A stretch of 64,000 nucleotides of DNA from Blautia sp. (GTDB taxonomy: Bacteria; Bacillota; Clostridia; Lachnospirales; Lachnospiraceae), in contig JAMPAC010000005.1 of assembly GCA_023667395.1 (NCBI GenBank), positions 11,186 to 75,185 of the forward strand, given 5' to 3'. Position 1 is the stretch's first letter; each line of letters starts with the position of its first letter. The notes beneath the pieces are model-generated. The model did no database searches, was not told the origin of the DNA, and was given only the letters and a program-made list of their open reading frames with translations. The position numbers were made by a program, and so were the translations under genes. Positions 46,574 to 55,229 of this stretch are shown piece after piece.

Positions 46574-48925
46574 TCAACCATTCTCACTCACATACAGCTG
46601 AACCCGGTTCTGTATGACGCCGACCACATCATCTATCCCCTTCTGCCCGCTGTAATAGCCGGAAGCCTCCTCATTGATGATATTGATCACATCGTCATTT
46701 TCCACGGAGAAAGCGGGCATCGCCTCTTTCAGCAGATCCAGTATTACATCGATCTCCTCCCGGGTAACGGCGTGATACTGGAAAAACCATCCGTCCTCCT
46801 CAAAGAAGGTTCCATGGAACCTGTCGCTTTGGCGCTGGCTGTCGCTCGCCATCTTGTATGCTGTCATCGCATCCCAGGTGTCCTTTAAAACGGGGAATCT
46901 GCTGGGGAACGTATATTCCATATAAATCTCCTCCCCGCTCATCCCGTCCGGTTCTATCCGGGTCAGGACATCCTCTATGAATTCCCATGCCCCGTCCTTG
47001 TTCTCCGACACTGCAGTGATCCCATAGGCATTCTCCGCAAACAGCAGCGCCTTTCCCTTTCCGCCCTGGGCAGGGAATCCCACGCAGGCCGCATTTTCCC
47101 CAAAGATTCCCTGATAAAGCTGGAAATCATCCAGCCGCCGCAGATCCGCCAGGGCGAACAGTACCTGACCGTTCTGCACCTTGGTGGGCATGGAAACGTC
47201 TCCCTTCCCGGCTCCCAGGGAATCCGGGAAGCGGCTCATGTACTCCAATACGTCCTTGAACTGCTGCGAATCAAAATGGCACTCCCCCGCCTCCCAGTCG
47301 ATAAAGACGTCCTCGTTGAACATCATGAGATACCGCATCATCTCTTCCCTTGTCATTCCGTCAAAGGGCAGCGCCCCGGGATTTCGTTCCGCCGCTGCCA
47401 GCAGCCCCTCCAGGGACAGGGCGGTTCCGCCTCCCAGGAGCGTACTGTCCGCCGCCACGGTCTGCAAGGTAAAAGAATCCGGGATCCCGGTCAGCGTACC
47501 GTCAAAGGTATATGCCTCCAGAATTCCCTCCAGGAAATCAGCGGCATCAAACGCTTCCGACTGTTCCAGATAAGGGGTCAGGTCGGCGAAGACATCCTGC
47601 CCGGCAAGCTTTTCCACATCCACCCCGGACAGGTCGATGATATCTATAGTCTCTTTCGCCAGCAATGCATTATACAGGTCTGTCAGGGAATCGTAATTTT
47701 TCACCGTCAGATGATACCGGTCGCTGCTCCTGCCAAACCCCACCGCCAGGGCGGACAGACTGCCTCCCCCGCCCACGGTGGCAAGGACCAGGTTCTCCCG
47801 TTTCGGAGCCTCCTCCGCCCTGGTTTTGGTCAACAGCACAATGCCCAGGTCATCATGCTCCCAGTCCTCCACCGTGCAGAAATATCTGCCATCCTCCAGC
47901 ACGCCAAACTTTTCCACAAAGTATCCGTTGACGTCGCTGTCCCCCCAGGCGAATAACTCTACCGCCGCCTCTTTCTGTGCGGAGAGGTCATAGCCATACG
48001 CAGAAATATCATCATACAGCAGGAAATCATACTGCCCCGCCGGGTCTGTGGAAATGCCGCTGACCTCCGGGAACTCTTTCGTCAGTTCCACCAGCTGCCC
48101 TTTCTCAAAATCCACTTCCATCAGCGTGCACCGGGCCGAGTCATCCCTCGAACCGACGCAGGCATAGAACCTGCCATCCTTTCCCTCTGCGGTTCCCCTG
48201 ATCAGGACGTTTTCCGCAGATCCAAACCGTATGGAGCCATGATAGCTTCCATCCGCCGTATACAGCCAGATACCCGCCTCATCGGTATATGCATCGGTGT
48301 AAACATAGAGACGTCCCTGGCTGTCAAGCGCTATGGCTTCTATGGAAATCTCCCGCCCCAGCTGCTCCGTGACCTCCTGGGAAAACAGATTCTTTCCCTC
48401 CGGGTCAAACTTGCACAGATACCGGCTCAACTTGCTGTAATCCGCAGGGTAAGCGTTTACGATCAGCCATACGCTGCCATCCTGGTCAAAGGCATAAGCA
48501 CAGATCTCCCGCTGGGGCTCCGCCAGGGTCCATTGGATGGCGGTGCGGCTCAACTCCCCGTTGGTCAGGGAATACCGACAGATGCCCTGCGATTCCCCCT
48601 CCGCCTCCCCGTTCATGGAAATATAACAGGCATTGTCGCCAACCTGCTGCATCCCGCCGTAATCGGCCCGGTGGTCATTCACCCTGATCAGTTCCGGCAC
48701 ATAGACATATTCCGGCCCCTGCGCCAGATCCACGGCAGTCAGGTCACTTCCCGCAGATACCTTGCTATCGCTGCGGCCGGCGCCGACTGCAGCGCCATCA
48801 GCCGCGTTCCCCTGACCGCATGCGGTCAGGAGCAGGGCTGCGCACATGGCCAGACAACATACCAGGCAGCCCCATCCGCCATGCCTGCCAGAAACCGGAA
48901 ACTCTTTTCTTCTCATCTTATTCAT
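46574..48925 (-). CDS. Large lipoprotein with binding-protein-like C-terminal half
   Basis: About 783 residues. A lipoprotein signal ends LLTAC with Cys36, anchoring it outside the cell. The N-terminal half has repeated beta blades (FDQDGSVWLIVN, DSQGRLYVYTD, KDGRFYACVG), suggesting a propeller. The C-terminal half (from about 400) resembles family-1 solute-binding proteins (KNYDSLTDLYNALLAKETIDIIDL, and a late KDGAWEFIEDVL). The ATG at 48925 overlaps the upstream anti-sigma gene. It is the third gene of the ECF sigma operon and may sense or bind the operon's signal. Confidence 0.75.
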   Translation of the reverse strand: MNKMRRKEFPVSGRHGGWGCLVCCLAMCAALLLTACGQGNAADGAAVGAGRSDSKVSAGSDLTAVDLAQGPEYVYVPELIRVNDHRADYGGMQQVGDNACYISMNGEAEGESQGICRYSLTNGELSRTAIQWTLAEPQREICAYAFDQDGSVWLIVNAYPADYSKLSRYLCKFDPEGKNLFSQEVTEQLGREISIEAIALDSQGRLYVYTDAYTDEAGIWLYTADGSYHGSIRFGSAENVLIRGTAEGKDGRFYACVGSRDDSARCTLMEVDFEKGQLVELTKEFPEVSGISTDPAGQYDFLLYDDISAYGYDLSAQKEAAVELFAWGDSDVNGYFVEKFGVLEDGRYFCTVEDWEHDDLGIVLLTKTRAEEAPKRENLVLATVGGGGSLSALAVGFGRSSDRYHLTVKNYDSLTDLYNALLAKETIDIIDLSGVDVEKLAGQDVFADLTPYLEQSEAFDAADFLEGILEAYTFDGTLTGIPDSFTLQTVAADSTLLGGGTALSLEGLLAAAERNPGALPFDGMTREEMMRYLMMFNEDVFIDWEAGECHFDSQQFKDVLEYMSRFPDSLGAGKGDVSMPTKVQNGQVLFALADLRRLDDFQLYQGIFGENAACVGFPAQGGKGKALLFAENAYGITAVSENKDGAWEFIEDVLTRIEPDGMSGEEIYMEYTFPSRFPVLKDTWDAMTAYKMASDSQRQSDRFHGTFFEEDGWFFQYHAVTREEIDVILDLLKEAMPAFSVENDDVINIINEEASGYYSGQKGIDDVVGVIQNRVQLYVSENG

Positions 48926-50144
48926 TTTCAAATAATTCCTCCTCCATTTTCTCAAAAAACAGTTCAACCGTGATCTCCTCCTTACGTCCGTATTCCTCCC
49001 TCCATTGCGTGGATTTCTTTATCTTTTCATATTCCTCCTGCCAGGATGAGAACAGATACTTCTGGAAACGGCGGAAAGTTCCGTCCCAGGAATATTCCAG
49101 GATAAACGCGCTGCTGCCCTCATCCACAAAATAGAACGTAACCGTGGAATGCAGGACACCGTTGACGGTGTAATACGCAGGGTAAACCTCCTCATACGCC
49201 AGCCCCAGCCGTTCCGTTGCAAAAGAGGCCGCCGTCCGCGCCAGCCCCGGCAGAAGGGCCTCCGCTTCCCCCATATCCCACAGCGTTTCCTCCCCGCTTT
49301 CATCATATCTCCCCGCGCTGTCCAGACTGCCATCCTCCACATCGATATGGAGGGCATAGTAAGGCTGATTCTCACTGCCCATATAAAGCATCCGGTAAAA
49401 TACCTGTTTATCCCCTATGGGCACATTTTCCGAAAGGAAACTCTGGCATTCCAGGCTGCCTGCATCGACGCCGTATATCTCCAGAAGCCATTCATCCGCG
49501 ATCTCCCTCGCTCCCTCCTCCGAGAGCCCGCCGTCCGCCACGATCTCCTCTTTCTTCTGCTCCAGATCCCTCTTCGGATCCACGATCCACTCCGGATGAT
49601 TTTCCTCCACATACTGTCTCAGTGAATAATCCCTTTTCACATAAAAATCAATGACCTGCAGCATTTCTTCCTCCGTCAGTTCCCTGTCGGGCAGATAAAA
49701 CCTGCATACCGGTATCAGGAAGCAAAATCCCAGCTTTTCCGCCTCCCCCTCGGTTTCCACCTGGGCCAGTTCGCCTTTGGGGAACCTGCCCTCCTTATAT
49801 TGGGCGAAAAGTTCATTAAATTTTCTTTTTTCCTCTTCCGTGTAAGGCCTGGTCTGGCTGTCCGCGTTTACCGTTCCGCGATTCAGATTGTCCAGCATGG
49901 TCGTCCGTTCTTCTTCCGTCATATCCTCCACCCGCGCCTGCAGGAAGGACTGTACAACCGCCCGCCCCGGAATGCTGACTGTCCCCAGCAAAAGGAGCGC
50001 CAGCACGGCTGCGGCAGCCCTGGGGAAACGACGCCTTTTCCCCTTTACTCCCGCTTTCACATTCTGAAGGATCTCCCTCTGCATTGTCTCCGAAATATGT
50101 ATGGAATTGACTGCATCCTGCAGATCTTTTACCTTTCTTTGCAC
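48918..50144 (-). CDS. Likely membrane anti-sigma factor
   Basis: A 408-residue protein: a short cytoplasmic N-terminus (MQRKVKDLQDAVNSIHISETMQREIL), one membrane helix at about 43-60 and a large extracytoplasmic part. It directly follows the ECF sigma gene (31-base gap), the usual place for its anti-sigma factor. No zinc-type HxxxCxxC motif is visible, so it belongs to another anti-sigma type such as those with DUF4179-like N-termini. The function is inferred from position and topology. Confidence 0.7.
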   Translation of the reverse strand: MQRKVKDLQDAVNSIHISETMQREILQNVKAGVKGKRRRFPRAAAAVLALLLLGTVSIPGRAVVQSFLQARVEDMTEEERTTMLDNLNRGTVNADSQTRPYTEEEKRKFNELFAQYKEGRFPKGELAQVETEGEAEKLGFCFLIPVCRFYLPDRELTEEEMLQVIDFYVKRDYSLRQYVEENHPEWIVDPKRDLEQKKEEIVADGGLSEEGAREIADEWLLEIYGVDAGSLECQSFLSENVPIGDKQVFYRMLYMGSENQPYYALHIDVEDGSLDSAGRYDESGEETLWDMGEAEALLPGLARTAASFATERLGLAYEEVYPAYYTVNGVLHSTVTFYFVDEGSSAFILEYSWDGTFRRFQKYLFSSWQEEYEKIKKSTQWREEYGRKEEITVELFFEKMEEELFENE

Positions 50145-50175
50145 AATATCACATCCTTTCCCTGATCCATCCGCA

Positions 50176-50622
50176 TCACAACATCAACCGCAGTTCTTCC
50201 CTGCCCCTCTGCATACGCTTTTTGACCGCCTGGGCGGATATGCCCAGCATTTCAGCGATCTCGGAACATTGATACCCTTCGATATAATGCAGGTAGATCA
50301 CGATCTTCAGCTTGTCCGGCAGCCTGACCAGGGCTTCCAGCACCTCGCTCTGTTCCGGCATCTCGCAGGACGCGGTCACCTTTTCCAGATCGGTGCAGGG
50401 ATGCCTCATCCGCTGCCTGTGAATGTCACGGCAGCGATTGGTCGCCACTTTGATCAGCCATGCTTTTTCATGTTCCCTGTCATGAAAATCCACCGCTTTT
50501 TCCATATAACGGCAGAACGTATCCTGTAATACGTCCTGCGCGTCCTGTTCATTACACAGCATCACCATGCAGATCTTAAAGAGCATGTTGCTGTATTCCA
50601 TTACCAGGTTCTCTACTGACAT
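50176..50622 (-). CDS. ECF-type RNA polymerase sigma factor
   Basis: A 148-residue sigma-70 family factor. Region 2 contains DAQDVLQDTFCRYMEKA and KAWLIKVATNRCRDIHR; region 4 contains LPDKLKIVIYLHYIEGYQCSEIAEMLGISAQAVKKRMQRGREELR. It is short and lacks region 3, as expected for ECF sigmas. GAGGTGAGGAC precedes the ATG. With the next two genes it forms a signal-response operon. Confidence 0.95.
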   Translation of the reverse strand: MSVENLVMEYSNMLFKICMVMLCNEQDAQDVLQDTFCRYMEKAVDFHDREHEKAWLIKVATNRCRDIHRQRMRHPCTDLEKVTASCEMPEQSEVLEALVRLPDKLKIVIYLHYIEGYQCSEIAEMLGISAQAVKKRMQRGREELRLML

Positions 50623-50637
50623 GTCCTCACCTCTATA

Positions 50638-50658
50638 TCATAAATCTTCGATTTATGA
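50638..50658. promoter_or_regulatory. Perfect 9-bp palindrome upstream of the ECF sigma gene
   Basis: TCATAAATC-TTC-GATTTATGA, 15 bases before the sigma start and downstream of a TATAAT on the minus strand. It may be a protein operator or a leader hairpin affecting translation of the sigma gene. Confidence 0.5.
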
Positions 50659-50744
50659 CGAACGGCCATTGAGCCGCTGAATGCCTCAAATAAGTTCACA
50701 CTATTATATACACGCGGGAACGGGGCGGAAGGTGACAAAAAAAG

Positions 50745-50779
50745 TAAAAAAAGCACTAAAACCGCCTGGCTTCAGTGCT
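50745..50779 (-). terminator. Terminator after the gene at 50792-52222
   Basis: Minus-strand stem AGCACT/AGTGCT (50774-50779 and 50752-50757) with an internal partly paired region, followed by seven T. It lies 13 bases after the stop codon at 50792. Confidence 0.8.
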
Positions 50780-50791
50780 GTAAAACATAGT

Positions 50792-52222
50792 TTATATGTT
50801 GATCTGTCTTTCATTAAACAATGCATCTATTTCTGCTATTTCTTTTTCAAGCTGACCAGATATTTCGCTCTCGACATATTCTTGTTTTATTCTGGCCATA
50901 AATTTTAAATCAGAAAACAAATGCGTCACTGTATTTAACAAACTTCCGATATCGAGATTTTCAGGATTACCTGTAATCGCCGCGTTTATAACCGTACTTG
51001 TGGATGCGATGGAACTGGAGATCAACAATATTTTTCTGGTTCTGACTTCATATAAATCTTTATTTTCATCTTCTCTTCTAAATAATCCATGCGTCAATGA
51101 GATAATTATATCAAAAAACTTCGATATCACAAAAGACGCACCCACAATTTTTACATCTCTGCCAAAACATAGGGCATCATAATTTTCACTATATAATTTA
51201 CTCGCAAAATTTTCATTTATACATGAAAGCACCGGAACCGGTAATCCCAGTTTCGTAAATTCATCCGATTTTAAATGCTGGGCCTGTGCGAACAATGCAG
51301 CTGGAAGATTTAAGCGATCCGCTTTCACCTCATCATAACATTCCCTGAACATTGTACCGATCAAAACCGTCTCAGGAGTTATGATCATCCTGCTTTTCCC
51401 CGTTACGGGATCCATCCTGGAAATTCTGTTTGTGCGAAAATCATTGAATGTAATGCAGTCAGTTAAAATATTCGCGGTGCCAAATACCCAGCCCAAAACA
51501 GGGTCATGGCCTAACGTATACATTCTGTGATATTTTCCGCCCATGTTTTTCCCTATGTCCCTGGAGCCTTTTGTAATGTCATATGGCACAGTCTGATATA
51601 AAAGATTGATCCAATGTCCGGTTCCATGCTTTTCAAGGCGCTTATCTCTAAATTTATCGTTTGCATTTCTATGGGTTTCTTCTATTTTTTTATCATTATA
51701 AGCCAGCCGCTCTGACGGGTCAAAGCTTTTCCCATAATCATATTTCTCCGCAACATACGGGAACACCAATGCTTTCGCTACCTGTAATGCCGTGGCAACC
51801 GCCAAAAACGATAAATCCGTTTTATTTGCTATGCCTGTCTTTTTTAAGAACCGCCTGTTTATCTCATCCAGTTCCTGAAACGCACTCCTGATTTCCCCCT
51901 CAGACAAAATATCCTCAAGAACAACCCTGCCAGGTTCATGCAGATCTGCCTGTTCCGCAATCTCATTCCATGCCTCGGTCCGTGGTTTGCAGTCAGATTT
52001 TCCGCCCCTGTCTTTTCCTGTTGTTTCCACGGATAACCCTGCCAGTTCTTCGTCCTTTCCCAAAGAATGCAGCAGTTTAACAGAAGATCCAATGCTGCTG
52101 TCCGCAGATGCCCTTATCGTATCCATATCGGTGTCATTTAATAATAAAGCGGCTTTATCCTGATTCATCTTCAGAACCTTATTGATTTCCATTTCATCCT
52201 CTGAATATTGAAATCTGCCCAT
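50792..52222 (-). CDS. Unknown 476-residue protein, defence-like context
   Basis: I do not recognise the family. The N-terminal third is polar and helical (MGRFQYSEDEMEINKVLKM). The centre has conserved-looking blocks HGTGHWINLLYQTVPYDITKGS and YTLGHDPVLGWVFGTANILT, with several His, Asp and Trp that could form a site. Hydrophobic stretches at about 365-385 (SFVISKFFDIIISLTHGLF) and 400-420 may touch a membrane. It ends with a charged helix. Its start lies 14 bases after the stop of the glycine-rich protein gene, so both form a two-gene operon with its own promoter and terminator. Confidence 0.7.
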   Translation of the reverse strand: MGRFQYSEDEMEINKVLKMNQDKAALLLNDTDMDTIRASADSSIGSSVKLLHSLGKDEELAGLSVETTGKDRGGKSDCKPRTEAWNEIAEQADLHEPGRVVLEDILSEGEIRSAFQELDEINRRFLKKTGIANKTDLSFLAVATALQVAKALVFPYVAEKYDYGKSFDPSERLAYNDKKIEETHRNANDKFRDKRLEKHGTGHWINLLYQTVPYDITKGSRDIGKNMGGKYHRMYTLGHDPVLGWVFGTANILTDCITFNDFRTNRISRMDPVTGKSRMIITPETVLIGTMFRECYDEVKADRLNLPAALFAQAQHLKSDEFTKLGLPVPVLSCINENFASKLYSENYDALCFGRDVKIVGASFVISKFFDIIISLTHGLFRREDENKDLYEVRTRKILLISSSIASTSTVINAAITGNPENLDIGSLLNTVTHLFSDLKFMARIKQEYVESEISGQLEKEIAEIDALFNERQINI

Positions 52223-52236
52223 TCCTTTTCCATCCC

Positions 52237-52788
52237 TTATGAAGTAATGCCCAGATCGTGCTGCAGATCCTTGATTGCGGACTGCAGCAGGATATTCAAT
52301 CCGTTCAGATACTCAATCCTTTTCCTGTCCGCAGCACGCTCTTCATTTAATGCCTTAATAATTGCCGTCTGTTTTGCCAGGGCATTTTTATATACCAGCT
52401 GTTTTGCCTCATGAAGCTTTTTGTTCTTAATACGAGTTGCTATTCCTGCCCCCGCCCCTCCCAAAATTACCGCAGGCGCCGCCAGGACTGCTATCCCTGC
52501 AGCCATCCCTCCTCCGATCAGACTGCCTGCGGCAGCCAGACCGCTTGTAATTCCGGCAGCGCTTAATCCGGTCACGGAACCGCCCAGATATAAACCGGCA
52601 AAGCCAATCCCCGCCCCCACGCCTACCCCGACAGCGCCCGCAATCGCCTCGCCGATCGGAGCGTCCTCCATACGCCGTGATTTATCCTTTAGCGCCCTGT
52701 CCGCTTCATCAATAACGGACTGCACCGTCTTTAAGGCATCCTGACTTTGAAATTTCATATTCTTCTTATTTTTCACGTACCCGCCCAT
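52237..52788 (-). CDS. Glycine/alanine-rich membrane protein with coiled-coil tail
   Basis: A 183-residue protein. Residues 1-45 are a polar helix, residues about 48-120 are a long glycine-zipper region (GVGVGAGIGFAGLYLGGSV, GGGMAAGIAVLAAPA, ILGGAGAG), and residues 123-183 are a charged coiled coil ending LQHDLGITS. Glycine-zipper proteins often insert into or permeabilise membranes. AAGGAGG precedes the ATG. Together with the 476-residue protein it could be an effector-regulator pair; this is inference. Confidence 0.75.
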   Translation of the reverse strand: MGGYVKNKKNMKFQSQDALKTVQSVIDEADRALKDKSRRMEDAPIGEAIAGAVGVGVGAGIGFAGLYLGGSVTGLSAAGITSGLAAAGSLIGGGMAAGIAVLAAPAVILGGAGAGIATRIKNKKLHEAKQLVYKNALAKQTAIIKALNEERAADRKRIEYLNGLNILLQSAIKDLQHDLGITS

Positions 52789-52819
52789 CGCCCAAAACCT
52801 CCTTCGACAGATATGTTTT

Positions 52820-52849
52820 ATTATATCACTGTCCGTACTTTACTGACAA
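52820..52849 (-). promoter_or_regulatory. Promoter of the two-gene operon 52788-50792
   Basis: Minus strand TTGTCA (52844-52849), an 18-base spacer and TATAAT (52820-52825), about 30 bases before the glycine-rich protein start. It is divergent from the promoter at 52901-52929. Confidence 0.7.
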
Positions 52850-52900
52850 TAACGGATATCGAAATCCATAATTGAAAAATGGATTCCCGATTACTATTAA

Positions 52901-52929
52901 TTTACAAAATCAGGATTATCTGCTATACT
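52901..52929 (+). promoter_or_regulatory. Promoter of the plus-strand genes from 52963
   Basis: TTTACA (52901-52906), a 17-base spacer and TATACT (52924-52929), about 33 bases before the first start codon. Confidence 0.7.
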
Positions 52930-52962
52930 GTTTTTATCCCAAACAGAGAAAGGAAGCCGGAA

Positions 52963-53199
52963 ATGAAAGAATGGGATGAAATAGCAATCGTAACAGACCC
53001 TATGAAACATATGGTTTCAAAAGTAATCAGTAAAATTGTGAAGAAAAATTTGGACTGCGATGCGGATGTTCAGCTTAATGAATTGAACGTTACGGATGAA
53101 AATGAAAAGTTACATGTTCATTTAAACATTGATGCGGAAATCAGTATAAGCGAATTGGAGCACCTCCTGGAATCCATGCTGACAGACGGAGAACAGTAG
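52963..53199 (+). CDS. Unknown small protein with one copy of an alpha/beta repeat domain
   Basis: 78 residues from MKEWDEIAIV, with AAAGGAAG upstream. It contains a block of about 45 residues (ISKIVKKNLDCDADVQLNEL...HLNIDAEISISELEHLL) that recurs twice in the next protein. Function unknown; it may pair with its neighbour. First gene of a four-gene plus-strand set. Confidence 0.7.
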   Translation: MKEWDEIAIVTDPMKHMVSKVISKIVKKNLDCDADVQLNELNVTDENEKLHVHLNIDAEISISELEHLLESMLTDGEQ

Positions 53200-53218
53200 A
53201 CGCTGAGGAGAACACGGA

Positions 53219-53677
53219 ATGCAGGGACAGGACATATTGGCGGTCAGGACAGAATTCGCCAGAAAAATGATCTGCAATCAGATCAAAAAAGTCTTAAAAG
53301 AAAAGGCAGGATACCTCGTTGACATTCAATTTGATCAGCTGGAAATCATAAGCGCCAATGAAAACGTATCTCTTCATTTGACTGGAACCGCTGAAACAGA
53401 CTCCAAAGAGTTAAAAAGAATATGCGGGAATTCCGTTGTTTTAAAGAATATCGTTTCCATGCTTTTAAACGTTTCGTGGGCGTTCCTGGATCGACGCGTG
53501 GAAAAGTTCATAACCGAAAAGCTGAAAAGCAGGTATGGGGCACAGGTCATTCTTCAGATCAAAGACAGAAAATACCGCGAGGAACGCGGCAGATCATCCA
53601 TTTACCTGGATGTTGACGCTGAAATAAAAACAACGGAACTTGAGAAAATCCTGAAAGCTGTTGAATTAATTGAATGA
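53219..53677 (+). CDS. Unknown protein with two copies of the same repeat domain
   Basis: 152 residues. Residues about 18-70 (IKKVLKEKAGYLVDIQFDQLEI...TDSKELKRI) and 98-150 (ITEKLKSRYGAQVILQIKD...VDAEIKTTELEKIL) repeat the domain of the preceding 78-residue protein. The pattern is helix, strand with alternating acidic residues, strand ending in DxDAEI, helix. No motif for enzymatic activity is seen. The start lies 19 bases after the previous stop. Confidence 0.7.
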   Translation: MQGQDILAVRTEFARKMICNQIKKVLKEKAGYLVDIQFDQLEIISANENVSLHLTGTAETDSKELKRICGNSVVLKNIVSMLLNVSWAFLDRRVEKFITEKLKSRYGAQVILQIKDRKYREERGRSSIYLDVDAEIKTTELEKILKAVELIE

Positions 53678-53708
53678 TTCCTGCCCGGAGAGGAAAATAA
53701 TTCACATT

Positions 53709-54374
53709 ATGAACGAACGCAGTTATGCACAATACAAAAGGAACCGATTCCGTGAACAGAAGAAACGCGAAGGCCTCCTGGACGGAAAAATCCAGCTGAT
53801 AGCCGGAATATGCCTTTTACTGTATACTTTCTGGATACTCCCGTTCCACGCGGACAACATCAGCGCAATTTCCGGGGATGAGGTGCAAGCCGGGGATAAT
53901 TATGCCCCAAGGCAGGTTTATTATATGGAAAACCTGCAGCTTCTGTGCGCGGATACGGATGACGACGAGATTTACTGTATCGCAAGATTTCCCGACTGTG
54001 GCCTGAATGACTGGATCGTCTGCTTTACCCCCGGCAGAAACAGGGAACTGGCGGCGCAGATCAGGCTGGCGGCCCAGGACGGCATGGAGATCGACCTGAC
54101 CGTGGGCGGATATTTCCAGATGAGGGTTCTGGATGATCTACCTTTCTCGGCGGATTCGTTTCTTTCCGTATATGGCAGGAAGTACGCGGATGCCGATGCC
54201 GGGAACCTGTTGGAAATGGACGCGGAATACCTGTGCGAAAGGAACGACAACTATACCCTGCGGACGCTCCTGCGCCCCGGCATCCCCCTCGTCAGCATTC
54301 TGGTGGGCGCAGGCGGAGTGATATCCGGCGGGATCCTGCTGATCCGGAACCGTCCGCGCAAAGCTTTTCGATAA
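53709..54374 (+). CDS. Unknown protein with two membrane helices
   Basis: 221 residues from MNERSYAQYKRNRF, with GAGAGGAAAA at a longish distance upstream; a TTG start at 53670 is possible but overlaps the previous gene. There is a basic N-terminus, a helix at about 28-46, an extracytoplasmic domain of about 150 residues and a second helix near the end (about 192-213). It may present a sensor domain outside the cell. Family not recognised. Confidence 0.65.
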   Translation: MNERSYAQYKRNRFREQKKREGLLDGKIQLIAGICLLLYTFWILPFHADNISAISGDEVQAGDNYAPRQVYYMENLQLLCADTDDDEIYCIARFPDCGLNDWIVCFTPGRNRELAAQIRLAAQDGMEIDLTVGGYFQMRVLDDLPFSADSFLSVYGRKYADADAGNLLEMDAEYLCERNDNYTLRTLLRPGIPLVSILVGAGGVISGGILLIRNRPRKAFR

Positions 54375-54413
54375 AAAATAAAATGCCGCTTATGCGGCGG
54401 AATGGAGAACAAA

Positions 54414-55118
54414 ATGATTACATCCACAGAACACAAGGACTACCAGGCATTATTGAAGAAAGGAAACGGAAGCATCCTGAAAGCCCTCCGCGCCGACAAG
54501 GGCGGCGGAAAAGGCCTGATCGCCGGGGGAATCGTCCTCTTAGCCGCCGGGCTCCTGCTCAGTATTTTCGGATTGTTTTTCATCTTTGGGATCCCGGGTC
54601 TCATACTTCTTGTGATCGGCATTGTACTGAAAAATAAAAGGGATTCTTCCTGGATCTCCTATTATCGGGAAACCACCGGTTATTCGGAGGGGGAAATCCA
54701 ACAGATCGACCGTGAACTGGCTTCATCCTCCGTTACGCTGGTGGTAACGCCCAGCGCATCGGTAAACAACTGCGTATCCTGCTTCTTCACGGAACACTAT
54801 ATGGTCATGAACGGTATGGAGCCCTATGTCCGCCGTTTGGAGGACTTCATCGCTGTGGCGTTCTCTGACAGCACGGACCGCTGGTATATGGCCAGTCTGA
54901 CAAAACAGGACAAAGAGACCAGGGCGGTTGGCCTTTTTACCGACACGGACAAAAAGCCCACCCTCTGCAAGGAGGTCATGGAGGAACTGTGCCGCCGCAA
55001 TCCGGATGTGCTCTGCGGCCAGGCGATCGTCTGCGAGGGCAGGAACTACATATTGGAGCGCGACGGCGCACAGATCCTGCGCCTGTATCAGGAAGGGCGC
55101 AGGCTGGAACTGGCATAA
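54414..55118 (+). CDS. Unknown membrane protein, about 234 residues
   Basis: From MITSTEHKDY (GGAG 6 bases upstream; alternative start at 54402). Two close hydrophobic segments at about 34-72 (GLIAGGIVLLAAGLLLSIFG and FFIFGIPGLILLVIGIVL) are followed by a cytoplasmic alpha/beta domain ending in YILERDGAQILRLYQEG. This resembles small two-helix membrane proteins with a PH-like or similar domain. It ends the plus-strand set and is followed by a strong hairpin. Confidence 0.65.
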   Translation: MITSTEHKDYQALLKKGNGSILKALRADKGGGKGLIAGGIVLLAAGLLLSIFGLFFIFGIPGLILLVIGIVLKNKRDSSWISYYRETTGYSEGEIQQIDRELASSSVTLVVTPSASVNNCVSCFFTEHYMVMNGMEPYVRRLEDFIAVAFSDSTDRWYMASLTKQDKETRAVGLFTDTDKKPTLCKEVMEELCRRNPDVLCGQAIVCEGRNYILERDGAQILRLYQEGRRLELA

Positions 55119-55123
55119 TGGCA

Positions 55124-55162
55124 AGACCGCCCCGGTTTTCCGCAGGAAGACCGGGGCGGTCT
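55124..55162 (+). terminator. Strong hairpin after the plus-strand gene set
   Basis: A 13-bp perfect stem AGACCGCCCCGGT (55124-55136) / ACCGGGGCGGTCT (55150-55162). The T-rich tail expected for a terminator is missing here, but it is found after the second copy of the right arm at 56469-56489, which suggests the hairpin was split from its tail by an insertion. Confidence 0.65.
55142..55162. repeat. 21-bp direct repeat, left copy
   Basis: GCAGGAAGACCGGGGCGGTC plus T, identical to 56469-56489. The two copies bracket the PRTase-like remnant and its partner gene, about 1.3 kb. Confidence 0.8.
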
Positions 55163-55229
55163 CAATTAGGGCTTATATAATGAACTACTGCTGTCCCACA
55201 ATTACATAATATCAGGATTATTTTCTCAT

